From Bacteroides nordii WAL 11050 = JCM 12987 (lineage in GTDB: Bacteria > Bacteroidota > Bacteroidia > Bacteroidales > Bacteroidaceae), in NCBI GenBank assembly GCA_000613465.1, contig BAJA01000012.1, forward strand, positions 1-64,000: a DNA stretch of 64,000 nt, read 5' to 3'. The translations under genes were made by a program, and so were the position numbers. Below, piece after piece: positions 1 to 8,326 of the stretch. The notes under the pieces are model-generated. The model ran no database searches, was not told the origin of the DNA, and worked only from the letters and a program-made list of their open reading frames with translations. Positions within the stretch are counted from its first letter, which is position 1. Each line of letters opens with the position of its first letter.

Positions 1-2
1 CC

Positions 3-349
3 CAATATGGACTTCCCGCTTCCGGAAGGATAGAACAAACCAATACTGTATACGATTTATTAACAGGACGTTTTATAAGGAAAGCAGGTATAGAAATGGC
101 TAAAGAGGCTATTTTTCCAGATGCTCGCCTAATAGTACTTTGGGTATAAGATCCGGAAAAAAGTCTACGAAAGGAATGCCACATGGTGATGGTGGAAGAG
201 CATTAAAGAAAGCAGAAAAACGTATTAAGGAGTTACAAAAAAAGATGAAAACGGCTCCTGCTAAAGAGAGAAAGAAGATCCAGAAAAAGATAAATGACAT
301 TAGAAGTGCTGCTCTAAAGAAAGATAAAGGTGAAACCCATTGGAACTAA
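3..349 (+). CDS. 3' end of a probable Rhs-type polymorphic toxin gene (partial, frameshifted)
   Basis: The window opens inside a gene. One frame reads from base 3 to a stop at 147-149 and contains GRIEQTNTVYDLLTGRF. A -1 shifted frame is open from about base 140 to the stop at 347-349 and is rich in Lys and charged residues (PHGDGGRALKKAEKRI, ending KGETHWN). PHGD-GRA-K-AEK-I followed by a Lys-rich helix resembles the C-terminal tips of Rhs/polymorphic toxins as I remember them; this is recognition, not a search result. The two frames join naturally near base 140, so one gene with a one-base frameshift is the simplest reading. The small gene that follows fits an immunity gene. The enzymatic activity of the tip is unknown. 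No Rhs core is in the window. Confidence 0.45.
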
Positions 350-487
350 TTTTAATAACCATCAAGTTCACTCTTTTAGCATGCTGTCTTCTAACAATAT
401 ATAAAAAAGACAAATGAGAGAATTAACAGAGTCAGGAAACACTACCAGCAACTGACTCGCATAAAATAACGAAATAAATTCATTAAT

Positions 488-916
488 ATGGCAGAAGCAG
501 GATTAATACCTAACAAATCTTATGAAATTTTTGTGTTAGGAGACAGCATTTCTAACTATTTACATTTACCTCACAAGATAGAGTCTTACGATGATCCATA
601 CATATATTATGACACCTATTATTTCGATAATTTCAATTTTAAAGTTTGGGTTGAAAATGGCAAAATTGAAACAATTAAATGTGATAAAAAGTGTTATTGG
701 AAAGGCAAAAATTTGATAAATATGTTTTATGAAGACTTCTTGATGTTAATAGATTATCAGCAACCTGACAATGCAGATATCTTATACGTACCTGTTAGCA
801 AAAATAGAGGACAAAATCAAAAGGTATATGATTTTGACAATTTAGGACTAATGATATGGGTATGGAGAAAGAAAATTGTAAATATATTAATTTCTAATTA
901 TGAAGATGAACCATAG
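488..916 (+). CDS. hypothetical protein, candidate immunity protein
   Basis: This is a 142-residue acidic, Tyr-rich soluble protein with no signal peptide or membrane segment. It starts MAEAGLIPNKSYEIF and contains a DDPYIYYDTYYFDN stretch. I do not recognise the family. It lies 138 bases after the presumed toxin end on the same strand and is AT-rich. A partial copy of its N-terminus follows at 978. A small acidic gene after a toxin tip, partly duplicated, is the usual arrangement of immunity genes in polymorphic toxin loci, so an immunity role is inferred from context only. Confidence 0.6.
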   Translation: MAEAGLIPNKSYEIFVLGDSISNYLHLPHKIESYDDPYIYYDTYYFDNFNFKVWVENGKIETIKCDKKCYWKGKNLINMFYEDFLMLIDYQQPDNADILYVPVSKNRGQNQKVYDFDNLGLMIWVWRKKIVNILISNYEDEP

Positions 917-977
917 AAGGCTTTAAAGTATAAAAATAAAAATCTTTAGAATTAATAACAAAAGCAGAAATAACAAC

Positions 978-1066
978 ATGGAAAAGACAGGCTTAATACC
1001 CAACAAATCATATGAGAATTTTATTCTTGGAGATGATATTACTAATTATTTGCATTTCGTGAAGAA
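978..1066 (+). pseudogene. truncated copy of the candidate immunity gene
   Basis: Bases 978 to about 1055 encode MEKTGLIPNKSYENFILGDD and a further six or so residues, closely similar to the start of the gene at 488-916 (GLIPNKSYE, then NYLH). After about 26 codons the similarity stops and the reading frame runs into the antisense strand of the Crp-family gene. The break coincides with AAATTCATTAAT at 1068-1079, which also occurs at 476-487 immediately before the start codon of the intact gene. The copy therefore looks like the remnant of a tandem immunity-gene array lost by recombination. Confidence 0.7.
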
Positions 1067-1103
1067 AAAATTCATTAATCTAACATTTACATACTTTATC
1101 ACA

Positions 1104-1790
1104 TCAAATATACTCCTTCAATCCTTGCATATTCAACAAGGTAACCTCTCTCTTATCCACAGAGATCAATCCCTCTTTTATCATCTTATTGATCTCTTTT
1201 GACAGGGCAGGACGGGTTACTCCTAAATAATCTGCCAGTTGTACCTGATTATGCTCCAACAAAGCGATACCATCAGAGGTGCGATGCTCCATGAGATAAT
1301 AAACGAAACGACTGCGAAGGTTCTTATAAGAGAGGATACGCAAACGGGTAACGGTACATTTATTGCAGTTGCCTGTCACACAAAGAAAACTATGGAGTAA
1401 CTGTGGCACGGAACTTATCAGTTTGAAAACCGAAGTACGGGTAGCCATAAGAAGAATAGAATCTTTACTTACGGTAAAGGTGGCAGGCAGAATATTGTTT
1501 TCGCCAAACAGATGCGGAGTAGCAAAGGCGCGGGGTGCGATGATCTCTTCTACCTTTACCAGATTGCCGGCTACATCGATGATATTAACCTCCAGCTCGC
1601 CTTTCAGCAGCACATACAAATGATTGCAACGCGTATCTTGTTGCAGCACCACCTCTTTACGGGATACCTTGTACAATGTAAATTCAAGTTCGTCCATTAG
1701 ACGATGTTTTACATTCACATCTAAGTCCCGGAAAAGAGGTATCTGCCACAGCAGTTGTTTATACTCATCTGTAAAATCGATTTTTACCAC
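1104..1790 (-). CDS. Crp/Fnr-family transcriptional regulator
   Basis: This 228-residue protein has a cyclic-nucleotide-binding-type beta barrel at about residues 15-130 (LYVLLKGELEVNIID) and a Crp-type winged helix at about 150-225, whose recognition region is QLADYLGVTRPALSKEINKM. Three cysteines lie at the domain junction: C137, C142 and C145 (CVTGNCNKC), a possible redox or metal site. No Arg/Ser phosphate-binding cassette for cAMP is evident. The gene is the last on the minus strand after the nitrite reductase and cytochrome maturation genes. It is a candidate regulator of nrfHA and the carboxylase operon, which share a palindrome of the Crp/Fnr type. Its own -7 element TATTTTTG lies 22 bases upstream. 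Confidence 0.88.
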   Translation of the reverse strand: MVKIDFTDEYKQLLWQIPLFRDLDVNVKHRLMDELEFTLYKVSRKEVVLQQDTRCNHLYVLLKGELEVNIIDVAGNLVKVEEIIAPRAFATPHLFGENNILPATFTVSKDSILLMATRTSVFKLISSVPQLLHSFLCVTGNCNKCTVTRLRILSYKNLRSRFVYYLMEHRTSDGIALLEHNQVQLADYLGVTRPALSKEINKMIKEGLISVDKREVTLLNMQGLKEYI

Positions 1791-1812
1791 AGTACTTCTC
1801 TTTGGTTTGTGA

Positions 1813-1820
1813 CAAAAATA
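1813..1820 (-). promoter_or_regulatory. -7 promoter element of the Crp-family gene
   Basis: On the minus strand this reads TATTTTTG and matches the Bacteroides TAnnTTTG -7 consensus. It predicts a leader of roughly 15-20 bases before the start codon at 1790. Confidence 0.5.
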
Positions 1821-1840
1821 GCTCTTTTTCCGTTACAGTC

Positions 1841-3106
1841 CTACCATTTAGCAAAGAAAATACGTGGGTTGATATTGAGAGAGACCCATCCCCAGTCTTG
1901 CCAGGCATCATGGTTACCGCCTTTCACCACATCCATGTATTTCGTCCCGAGCATGGTTGAGTAACCAACCGTCAGTTTCACATCCTTCATCACTGTGTAA
2001 TCTACCTGCAAGTCGAACTCTGATCCGAGACTACGTCCTTCATCTCCCTCTACTGTTACGTCATAAGTAGTAGAAAAATGATGATAATTCAGTGACATAG
2101 CCCAGCGGGAAGTGGGTTTAAAGTCAACACTCAGCTGCTTGTCCCACAAACCTCTATTGTAAGCAGAAGCATAGAAGTAATCCATACCACCATAAAACTT
2201 ATGATGAGTGCCATAAAGCGGATCGAATGTAGACGCCTTACTACTTTCCGGATCACCGCTCAGATAATCGGTCAATATGCTGACAGACCATTGCTGATTG
2301 ATTTTGTATCCCGCTTTCACACCGAACATATAGGCTGAAACCTTCTTCACCTCATCGCCCACTTTCCTTTTACCAAACTGATAGTAAGCACTTCCGTTTA
2401 ACGTCCAGTTACCCGGAGTATAGGTGAGATAAGTTCCGGTGGTAGGCATATAATTGGTTTTTCCTTTTTCGGGCGTTCCGGTCTCATATACATTCATGAA
2501 AAGCAAAGAGGCATTGAAATTCTTAGCCCACTGGCCGTTATACCATAAAGTCTGCATGGTTTTATAAGGCTGTGCTTTAGAAGGATCATAATAGTTGCCA
2601 CCTATCGTTTTTTCATCATTCTGATTGAAAGCGAGGACAAGGTGCATTTTGTGTTTCCCGGCTTCGTATCCCAACTTCAATGCATCATGAAAACGTCCTG
2701 CCACATTCCAATCGAGACTACCCAGTAAACGTTCATCATCATATACCAATGACTGGCGTCCCAACTGTGCGAAGACACCTTTCCCCAAATCCAACTTTGC
2801 CCATACCTCATGGAGAATAAATCGTCCGTTCTTATCAATCTGAGGGTCTTGTCCCCACACACCTACATGTTGGGCAGAAAGCTTCATTTGCAGACGATCC
2901 CGCTTGTATCCAAGTGAAAAACGGGCGCGATTGTTTATAAAAAAGACAGGCAGTTGTCCATCGGCACGCGGACTAAGTACGCCATTGCGATATTCACCAC
3001 GAGCACGCAGTTGTGCATCAATACTAAACTCGTTCTTCTCTTCCTGTGCGCAGACAACAGAAGAGCACAGTACCAATCCGGTTAAAAAAATAGCAGTCAG
3101 TTTCAT
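1841..3106 (-). CDS. outer-membrane beta-barrel protein, alginate-export (AlgE-like) family
   Basis: This is a 421-residue protein with a signal peptide (MKLTAIFLTGLVLCSSVVCA, cleavage before QEEKNEFS). Alternating aromatic and polar strands run throughout, and it ends in an aromatic C-terminus (FFAKW) typical of outer-membrane barrels. Segments such as ARFSLGYKRDRLQMKLSAQHV and GKGVFAQLGRQSLVYDDERL match the alginate_exp-type porins common in Bacteroidetes. It starts 6 bases after the ccsA stop, so it is probably co-transcribed with the nrf and cytochrome c maturation genes. That position suggests a role in passage of a small anion or substrate for this respiratory chain rather than alginate. 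The substrate is unknown. Confidence 0.75.
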   Translation of the reverse strand: MKLTAIFLTGLVLCSSVVCAQEEKNEFSIDAQLRARGEYRNGVLSPRADGQLPVFFINNRARFSLGYKRDRLQMKLSAQHVGVWGQDPQIDKNGRFILHEVWAKLDLGKGVFAQLGRQSLVYDDERLLGSLDWNVAGRFHDALKLGYEAGKHKMHLVLAFNQNDEKTIGGNYYDPSKAQPYKTMQTLWYNGQWAKNFNASLLFMNVYETGTPEKGKTNYMPTTGTYLTYTPGNWTLNGSAYYQFGKRKVGDEVKKVSAYMFGVKAGYKINQQWSVSILTDYLSGDPESSKASTFDPLYGTHHKFYGGMDYFYASAYNRGLWDKQLSVDFKPTSRWAMSLNYHHFSTTYDVTVEGDEGRSLGSEFDLQVDYTVMKDVKLTVGYSTMLGTKYMDVVKGGNHDAWQDWGWVSLNINPRIFFAKW

Positions 3107-3112
3107 ACTATA

Positions 3113-3904
3113 TCAGTTTAAATTATAAGTGTGTACACTCGTTCCTTGTGCCGAAGGCAAATAATTGATGCCATACCAACACATTTGAAGTAAAAGAAAA
3201 CAAACCAATAATCCGGCGAGTGCTTTGCGATGGCTCCTCCGCTGATGAAGCCGGAAGTGAATATAACACAGGTAACCTATCCATGTGGCAGCTGCCCACG
3301 TCTCTTTGGGGTCCCAACTCCAGTAGTGTCCCCACGCCTCTTTGGCCCACAAAGCACCGAAAAGCATCCCCAGGGTCATAAACGAGAGCCCCACATACAC
3401 CAGATCATCACAAAGTTCCATTTCCCGTTCTGCTGCCGGTTTCTTCTTTATCCATAATAGATAAACTGCCATTACCGTGGCTGCCCCAAGCATGGCATAA
3501 GCAAACATATATACGATGACATGTGGTGCAAACCAGGGACTTTGCAAAGCAGGCATCAGTGTCTTATTATGAATTTCAGGCTTAAAAAGATTGACGCAGA
3601 TAAACACCAGTGACAATACAAAGCTGAAACTGAGTATCCACTTATAGCGCCAGCGAACATAAGTGATGATACCTGCCAATGGTAAGAAAAAGGAATACCA
3701 CAAACGGGTCTCCCCCATTGTACGCATGGGTGGACGCTCCAATGAAATCCACATCCCAAGGATAAAGGTAAAAAAGACAAGCAATCCTGCCAATGTAGGT
3801 CCCAGTACCCAACCCATTGACTTACCTTTCCAGGCAGTGAGAGCTCCAAAGCCCCAAAGACAAAGAGACACAGCAGCAAACCATCCGAAAAGATCCCAAC
3901 TCAT
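3113..3904 (-). CDS. ccsA: cytochrome c biogenesis protein CcsA/ResC-like
   Basis: This 263-residue integral membrane protein has about eight hydrophobic segments. The signature heme-handling loop is GHYWSWDPKETWAAATW, the WWD-type motif of CcsA/CcmF-family cytochrome c synthases. I start it at MSWDLFGWF (base 3904) because GGAGGAG lies just upstream and the ATG overlaps the restored ResB stop as ATGA; a longer upstream reading only covers the end of resB. With ResB it forms the System II synthase that attaches heme to CxxCH motifs on the periplasmic side, which the NrfA and NrfH proteins encoded just upstream require. Confidence 0.88.
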   Translation of the reverse strand: MSWDLFGWFAAVSLCLWGFGALTAWKGKSMGWVLGPTLAGLLVFFTFILGMWISLERPPMRTMGETRLWYSFFLPLAGIITYVRWRYKWILSFSFVLSLVFICVNLFKPEIHNKTLMPALQSPWFAPHVIVYMFAYAMLGAATVMAVYLLWIKKKPAAEREMELCDDLVYVGLSFMTLGMLFGALWAKEAWGHYWSWDPKETWAAATWIGYLCYIHFRLHQRRSHRKALAGLLVCFLLLQMCWYGINYLPSAQGTSVHTYNLN

Positions 3905-5141
3905 ACTTTCTCCTCCTTTCTTTTGTGTGACAATGCAAACATACAGACAGCACCGGCTATCATCATCCATATGCCCGTATAAACACAGGCAACCAGGGAT
4001 CACTAACCAACTCGAACACGCTGATATCACTCCAACGTCCTTTCGACTCGTCATAACTCAATTGATATATTTTCCAGCCCTCTATTTCAAAAGGTCGATT
4101 TACTTCAATCGTGGCTTCTACCTGTTCTCCGGATTGTGTATAAACGGTTACTGCGGATGCAAAACGTTTCGGTTCACGTTCGGGCATAATAAGACTTACT
4201 TTCTGATTCAAGCGAAGCGCTTTGTATGGAAACATAAAGCTACCGCAACTCACCCACCCTTCACGCTGTTCATCACTCGTTGTGTTTTGAGCTTTCACGT
4301 AGATTGCACACGCTGCCCCCATTGAATGAAACTCTACAAACCGAACAGTATCTTCGGTAGCTACACTGGCAGCCATAGGTAACTTTTCCGTCACTTCAAT
4401 CTCCCAATCCTGTAATTCTCCTTTGCTGAAATCATCTTCTATCAGCACATTCACCGGTTGTCCTGCCGGAAGTGCTTTTCCCGATTCATTATCTATCAAC
4501 ATAAGTTTGGGTGGATATTCATCAATAGTGAAATCATGCAGTTCTATCGCCAATGGCAATTCCAGCATCTCTTTTTGTTTATTAAACGCCCGCCATTCTG
4601 CCTTACCCGTTTGAGTAGTCATTTCAAGCCGTTGCATATCGGCACTTCCCAACACAGCACCGGTCAGAACTAAAAATAATCCAAGATGACTCAGCAGAAA
4701 AGGAATATCACGTACTGTAAAGTGATGAATCCGCCGGAGAATGACTATCCCTAACAATGTAACAAACCAGAAGAAGAGTAATACAAAAGAACAAGCGGAA
4801 AGCATCTGCGAAAATCCCAGCCAACCTTCAATTCCTGTAACGGTAACTTCCGGACGGTACTGACGGGTAAACCCCATAATAACCGTCATCACCACTAAAG
4901 AAATCATAGCGCTGACAGCCGCCTGATAACTGCTCATCCAACGAACAAAATAGTACTTACGAAAGAAAATATACAATACGAGTAACAGAAGTACATAGAC
5001 TACTCCCGCATAAATATTCACCGGCCAGGCGAGCAAAGAAAGCGTACACTTTCCGAGTGCTACCTGCCAGAGAGTACCCACAAGAAAGAGTCCGCCGCAA
5101 ACAGCGAACCCTTCTTTATATCCCCATGGTTTTTGCCACAT
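3901..5141 (-). CDS. resB: ResB/Ccs1-like cytochrome c biogenesis protein (frameshifted near its 3' end)
   Basis: This is a membrane protein of about 413 residues when restored. Four hydrophobic segments lie in the first 170 residues. A periplasmic domain follows (LELPLAIELHDFTIDEYPP; KALRLNQKVSLIMP; FEIEGWKIYQLSYDESKGRW), typical of ResB. As written the frame ends after SDPWLPVFIRAYG at 3963. Adding one base near 3984 gives LPVVYTGIWMMIAGAVCMFA and a Lys-rich tail, which supplies the expected final membrane helix and a stop that overlaps the ccsA start as ATGA. This strongly indicates a lost base in the record. It acts with CcsA on the cytochromes c of the nrf operon. Confidence 0.85.
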
Positions 5142-5205
5142 CCTTATTTAGTTGAAAATTGAATATTGAAAGTTGAAAATTGCTATGTAGTGCTGATTAA
5201 TATTT

Positions 5206-5306
5206 ATTGAAACGCAAATGAACGCAGATTTTCGCGAATTAGATTGCTGCATTATGCTTGAAAACAATATTCCTTACAGAAAATCTGCGTTCATTTGCGT
5301 TTCAAT
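5206..5306. repeat. 27-bp perfect inverted repeat between nrfA and resB
   Basis: Arms at 5206-5232 and 5280-5306 are exact reverse complements, separated by 47 bases. The 278-base space 5142-5419 holds no gene. It is also flanked by TTGAAAATTGAA/AACTTTCAAC-type repeats (5151-5180, 5396-5420). The arm core AACGCAGATTTT recurs in the repeat at 23332-23519, so this is a dispersed family. The RNA would form a very stable hairpin that could end or protect the nrf transcript. Confidence 0.75.
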
Positions 5307-5419
5307 AACAACCTGATAAATAAGTATTTAATTATAAAACATTACTTAGTTAAAAGTTACTATGCGCTGGAGAATTAGTTGCTCACACTACACAGCAACT
5401 TTTAACTCTCAACTTTCAA

Positions 5420-6901
5420 CTAAATATTCGCTAAGCGCCCGTTAGCCTTTGCTTCTTTCAGCCATTGCGGAACAACTTCTTTCAGGAATTTATCTTTATT
5501 CTCATGTTCTTTCTTCATGTCGAGACCGATGTATTCCTGTGCTTTGGCCTTGGTAGAAATATCCGGCATTGGCACTTCACCTGTAAATCCGTTATTAGCC
5601 AAAACCTTAGAAATAGCTAAACGCGCCTGCAAAGCTTTGTCCAAGCCATGACCCAGAATGCGTTGAATCTCCTGCGGAGCATGGAAAGAGCCCCCGTGTG
5701 AAGCGACTCCAAAGTCCCATCTCCATTGTGCCTGACGAATCAGCTTCAGTGCCTCCTGCATCTGCAAGTCTGTAGCCCCCTTATCCCATGCAAATTTAGC
5801 TTCGATATGAGCTTTTGCCAATTCTTGTTCCAAACGATTACGGATTTCATTTGCTTTACGCTGACGGTCGTATACATTATTACGAAGTGTCTCTTCACTC
5901 TCGCGATGACACACCTGACAAGTACGATCAATCATCGCTAACGGGCTTTGTATATGATGATCGCTAAACTTCATTCCCCCTTCACTCTTATACGGCATAT
6001 GGCAATCAGCACATGACACACCACGCTGTGCATGGATACCCATCTGCGAAATCTCATAGTCGGGATGTTGTGCTTTCAGGATATGCGCCTTGCTCAGTGC
6101 ATGGGTATAATCGGCAAAATCAGCCTCATCATAGTATGCCTCCATATCTTCCACTGTGAAGCCTTTGTCCCAAGGGAAAGTCAGATACTTACCGTCACCC
6201 TTGAAGTAATATTCCACATGACACTGTGCACATACCAATGAACGCATCTCTTGCGGAGTAGCCTTATCAATGTCTTTTCCCTGACGGGCAAATGCCTCAC
6301 GCAACGCCGGACGGCTGATGTGTAGCTTCATATTCTCCGGCTCGTGACAATCGGCACAACCAATGGGATTTACAATCTCATTGCCAAAAGCAGCCCACTT
6401 ATTATTGTAAAAAGAATCAACGCCAAGTGCTTCCATCATACGGGGTACATCCGGGCTTTTACAAGTCCAGCAAGTAGAAGGCTGCGGACCACTGTGAGGA
6501 TCCATCGGGGCACCGGTACGAAGACTTCGGGTGATGTCTTCAATGGCATGCATATGTCCACGCGGAGTTGTATAATCTTTAGAGAAAGCATATCCAGCCC
6601 AGAGAACAACCATTTCCGGACGTTTTTCAAGTACATCTACTGCTTCACTACCATTAAATTCGCTTTCAAAATCAGTCTGCGCAGTCTGTTTCCATGTGTC
6701 GTATTGCCGGGGATAATTCTCTCCGAAAACCTCATTACGAGCCTCGATACCTTTAATCTCTACCCGTTTGTTATTGAATACACTGACTATCTCTGCCCGG
6801 CGTTCCATTAATGAAGAGACCACCAGTCCCAAAACGAATACAACAACCATTGCTCCACCAAACAACAGCCATCCTTGCCATGCCTTTAATTTCTTTTCCA
6901 T
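5420..6901 (-). CDS. nrfA: ammonia-forming cytochrome c nitrite reductase NrfA
   Basis: This 493-residue pentaheme protein has an N-terminal hydrophobic anchor or signal (about residues 10-31). The active-site heme motif has Lys as ligand, CWTCK at about residues 144-148. Four CxxCH motifs follow: CADCH, CAQCH, CADCH and CQVCH. This is the standard pattern for periplasmic NrfA, which reduces nitrite to ammonium with six electrons. The length fits the family. nrfH lies 94 bases upstream on the same strand, giving the NrfHA menaquinol:nitrite oxidoreductase. ResB and CcsA encoded downstream supply heme attachment. Confidence 0.97.
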   Translation of the reverse strand: MEKKLKAWQGWLLFGGAMVVVFVLGLVVSSLMERRAEIVSVFNNKRVEIKGIEARNEVFGENYPRQYDTWKQTAQTDFESEFNGSEAVDVLEKRPEMVVLWAGYAFSKDYTTPRGHMHAIEDITRSLRTGAPMDPHSGPQPSTCWTCKSPDVPRMMEALGVDSFYNNKWAAFGNEIVNPIGCADCHEPENMKLHISRPALREAFARQGKDIDKATPQEMRSLVCAQCHVEYYFKGDGKYLTFPWDKGFTVEDMEAYYDEADFADYTHALSKAHILKAQHPDYEISQMGIHAQRGVSCADCHMPYKSEGGMKFSDHHIQSPLAMIDRTCQVCHRESEETLRNNVYDRQRKANEIRNRLEQELAKAHIEAKFAWDKGATDLQMQEALKLIRQAQWRWDFGVASHGGSFHAPQEIQRILGHGLDKALQARLAISKVLANNGFTGEVPMPDISTKAKAQEYIGLDMKKEHENKDKFLKEVVPQWLKEAKANGRLANI

Positions 6902-6995
6902 ATTGATAATGCGCTAATGTGCCAATAAACCAAATGTGCCAATGCTATTCATGCAGCAATTGAAAACAGGATAATTGACAGATCTATTTATGAAT

Positions 6996-7583
6996 TTATT
7001 TATTTATCATTTTACGAAGCCATTCCGGTGCAGGCGATTCCGGATAAGGAACCAGAGCATCCGGGGTAGTAGAAAGGCTGTTTTGCCCGTGTGCCACATC
7101 ACGATGGCAATCCCAGCAAGCCTTTCCTTCTCCTACCTGGGACATCATATAATCGATACGCCCGGTAGACACAAACTCGGTATTGAGCTGTGTATGACAA
7201 CGGATGCAATTGTTCATGATTACTTCTGCGCTTTCATCATTTGCTTTTATTACCTGATGCTCGCCACGAGTGAGAAACACCGCAACATGACGCATACCAT
7301 CCATGCCCTTGAACGCCCACTTTTTTACCGGATTCTCATGAGGAACATGACAATCATTACACGTAGCATCCCGTCCGTGAGAGCAGTGCATCCAGGTGGC
7401 ATAATAGGGTCCCATGATATGGCAATTGACGCAAGCTGCCGGGTCGTCACCCAGATAGGTATGCGCCCGGAGCATATACAAGAAAAACAACCCTCCCCCG
7501 ATAATCAGACCGGACAAGGCAATGGCTACCATCTTCCAGCGCCTGGAAGGAAGTAGCCAATGAATAATCTCTTTTATTTTCAT
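6996..7583 (-). CDS. nrfH: cytochrome c nitrite reductase small subunit NrfH (NapC/NirT family)
   Basis: This 195-residue tetraheme quinol dehydrogenase has one N-terminal membrane helix (about residues 18-36, VAIALSGLIIGGGLFFLYML). Four heme motifs follow: CVNCH, CNDCH, CIRCH and CWDCH. It passes electrons from menaquinol to NrfA. It is the first gene of the nrf-ccs transcript, and a 16-bp palindrome resembling a Crp/Fnr site lies 93 bases upstream of its start. Between it and nrfA is a short spacer with GTGCCAAT-type repeats. Confidence 0.95.
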   Translation of the reverse strand: MKIKEIIHWLLPSRRWKMVAIALSGLIIGGGLFFLYMLRAHTYLGDDPAACVNCHIMGPYYATWMHCSHGRDATCNDCHVPHENPVKKWAFKGMDGMRHVAVFLTRGEHQVIKANDESAEVIMNNCIRCHTQLNTEFVSTGRIDYMMSQVGEGKACWDCHRDVAHGQNSLSTTPDALVPYPESPAPEWLRKMINK

Positions 7584-7675
7584 AAGACACCAAATATTAA
7601 GTATACTACCGGCCGATTAACAGGACCTGTATTCTCTTTACTTGTGCAAAGGAGCAAAATAAAAGCTAATAAATG

Positions 7676-7691
7676 TGTAATCTACATTACA
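7676..7691. promoter_or_regulatory. Crp/Fnr-type operator upstream of nrfH
   Basis: TGTAATCTACATTACA is a perfect dyad (TGTAAT-N4-ATTACA). The same half-sites at the same spacing lie before the carboxylase operon at 11456-11471. The geometry fits a Crp/Fnr-family dimer, and the regulator encoded at 1104-1790 is the obvious candidate. Confidence 0.7.
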
Positions 7692-7710
7692 TATGAGAAA
7701 ATTATTTTTA

Positions 7711-7792
7711 ATAATGTGCCAATATACTAATTTGCCAATATGCTGCGCTGTACTGCCGAAAGACATTGGCACATTAGCATATTGGCACATTA
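7711..7792 (-). terminator. large hairpin after the carboxylase operon
   Basis: Tandem GTGCCAATAT-type units at 7711-7741 are the inverted complement of TTGGCACATTAGCATATTGG-type units at 7763-7792. The hairpin begins right after the stop of the biotin carrier gene and probably ends or stabilises that transcript before nrfH. Similar GTGCCAAT units occur between nrfH and nrfA near 6910-6945. Confidence 0.5.
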
Positions 7793-8313
7793 TTACTCAA
7801 TCACCATAATACGGTCGTTCAAACCCACTTTTGCCGTATCTTCTACAAAGATTTCTTTGACCGTACCGTCCGTCAGCGAACGGATTTCGTTTTCCATCTT
7901 CATAGCTACCAGTACACAAAGCGGCTCTCCTCGCTGTACTACATCTCCCTTCTTTACATATGTTTTCAATATCACTCCGGGCATTGGCGCCTGAACACTT
8001 GACGCCCCACAGACTCGGCAGCATTACGGGAATTGTGTATCTTTTCCATTTCGCCTTTCAGTTCTATCTGATAAAGTTCTCCTTTGTTCATGATAGTATA
8101 TGTAGAATTGGAAGAAGAAATCTGCACTCCATGAGAATGATGATCAATGATTATAGAATGAATAGAGTCACCACCAAGGTTATAATCTACTTCATACACC
8201 TTTCCATTGACTGCTATTTTCTTTACAGGACCATCTTCAAGAATCTCAACTTTATACTCATTGTCGGGCATATCCAGAAGCCGGGCATAATAGGTTGCTA
8301 ATGTTGTACTCAT
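7793..8313 (-). CDS. biotin carboxyl carrier subunit of acyl-CoA carboxylase (frameshifted)
   Basis: When restored this is 173 residues. The C-terminal biotinyl domain contains the biotinylation motif VAMKMENEI and ends DRIMVIE. The N-terminal part (YARLLDMPDNEYKVEILEDG; KKIAVNGKVYEVDYNLGG) is typical of the carrier subunits of Bacteroides carboxylases. As written it is split into a frame ending at 7972 and one starting inside it. Restoring one base near 7995 (GTGTT to GTGGTT) gives VGRQVVQAPMPGVILKTYV, as expected. I start at MSTTLATYY. It lies 13 bases after the biotin carboxylase stop, in one operon. Confidence 0.9.
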
Positions 8314-8326
8314 AATCACTGATGTT

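Noticed and set aside
978-1202. A 74-codon frame beginning with the duplicated immunity start
   Set aside because: Only the first 26 or so codons are homologous. The rest is antisense to the Crp-family gene, so it is a truncated copy, not an intact gene.
3663-4325. A 220-codon plus-strand frame
   Set aside because: It lies antisense to ccsA/resB, which have clear family features; the frame has no recognisable protein character.
6344-6811. A 155-codon plus-strand frame
   Set aside because: It is antisense to nrfA, whose heme motifs fix the true strand.
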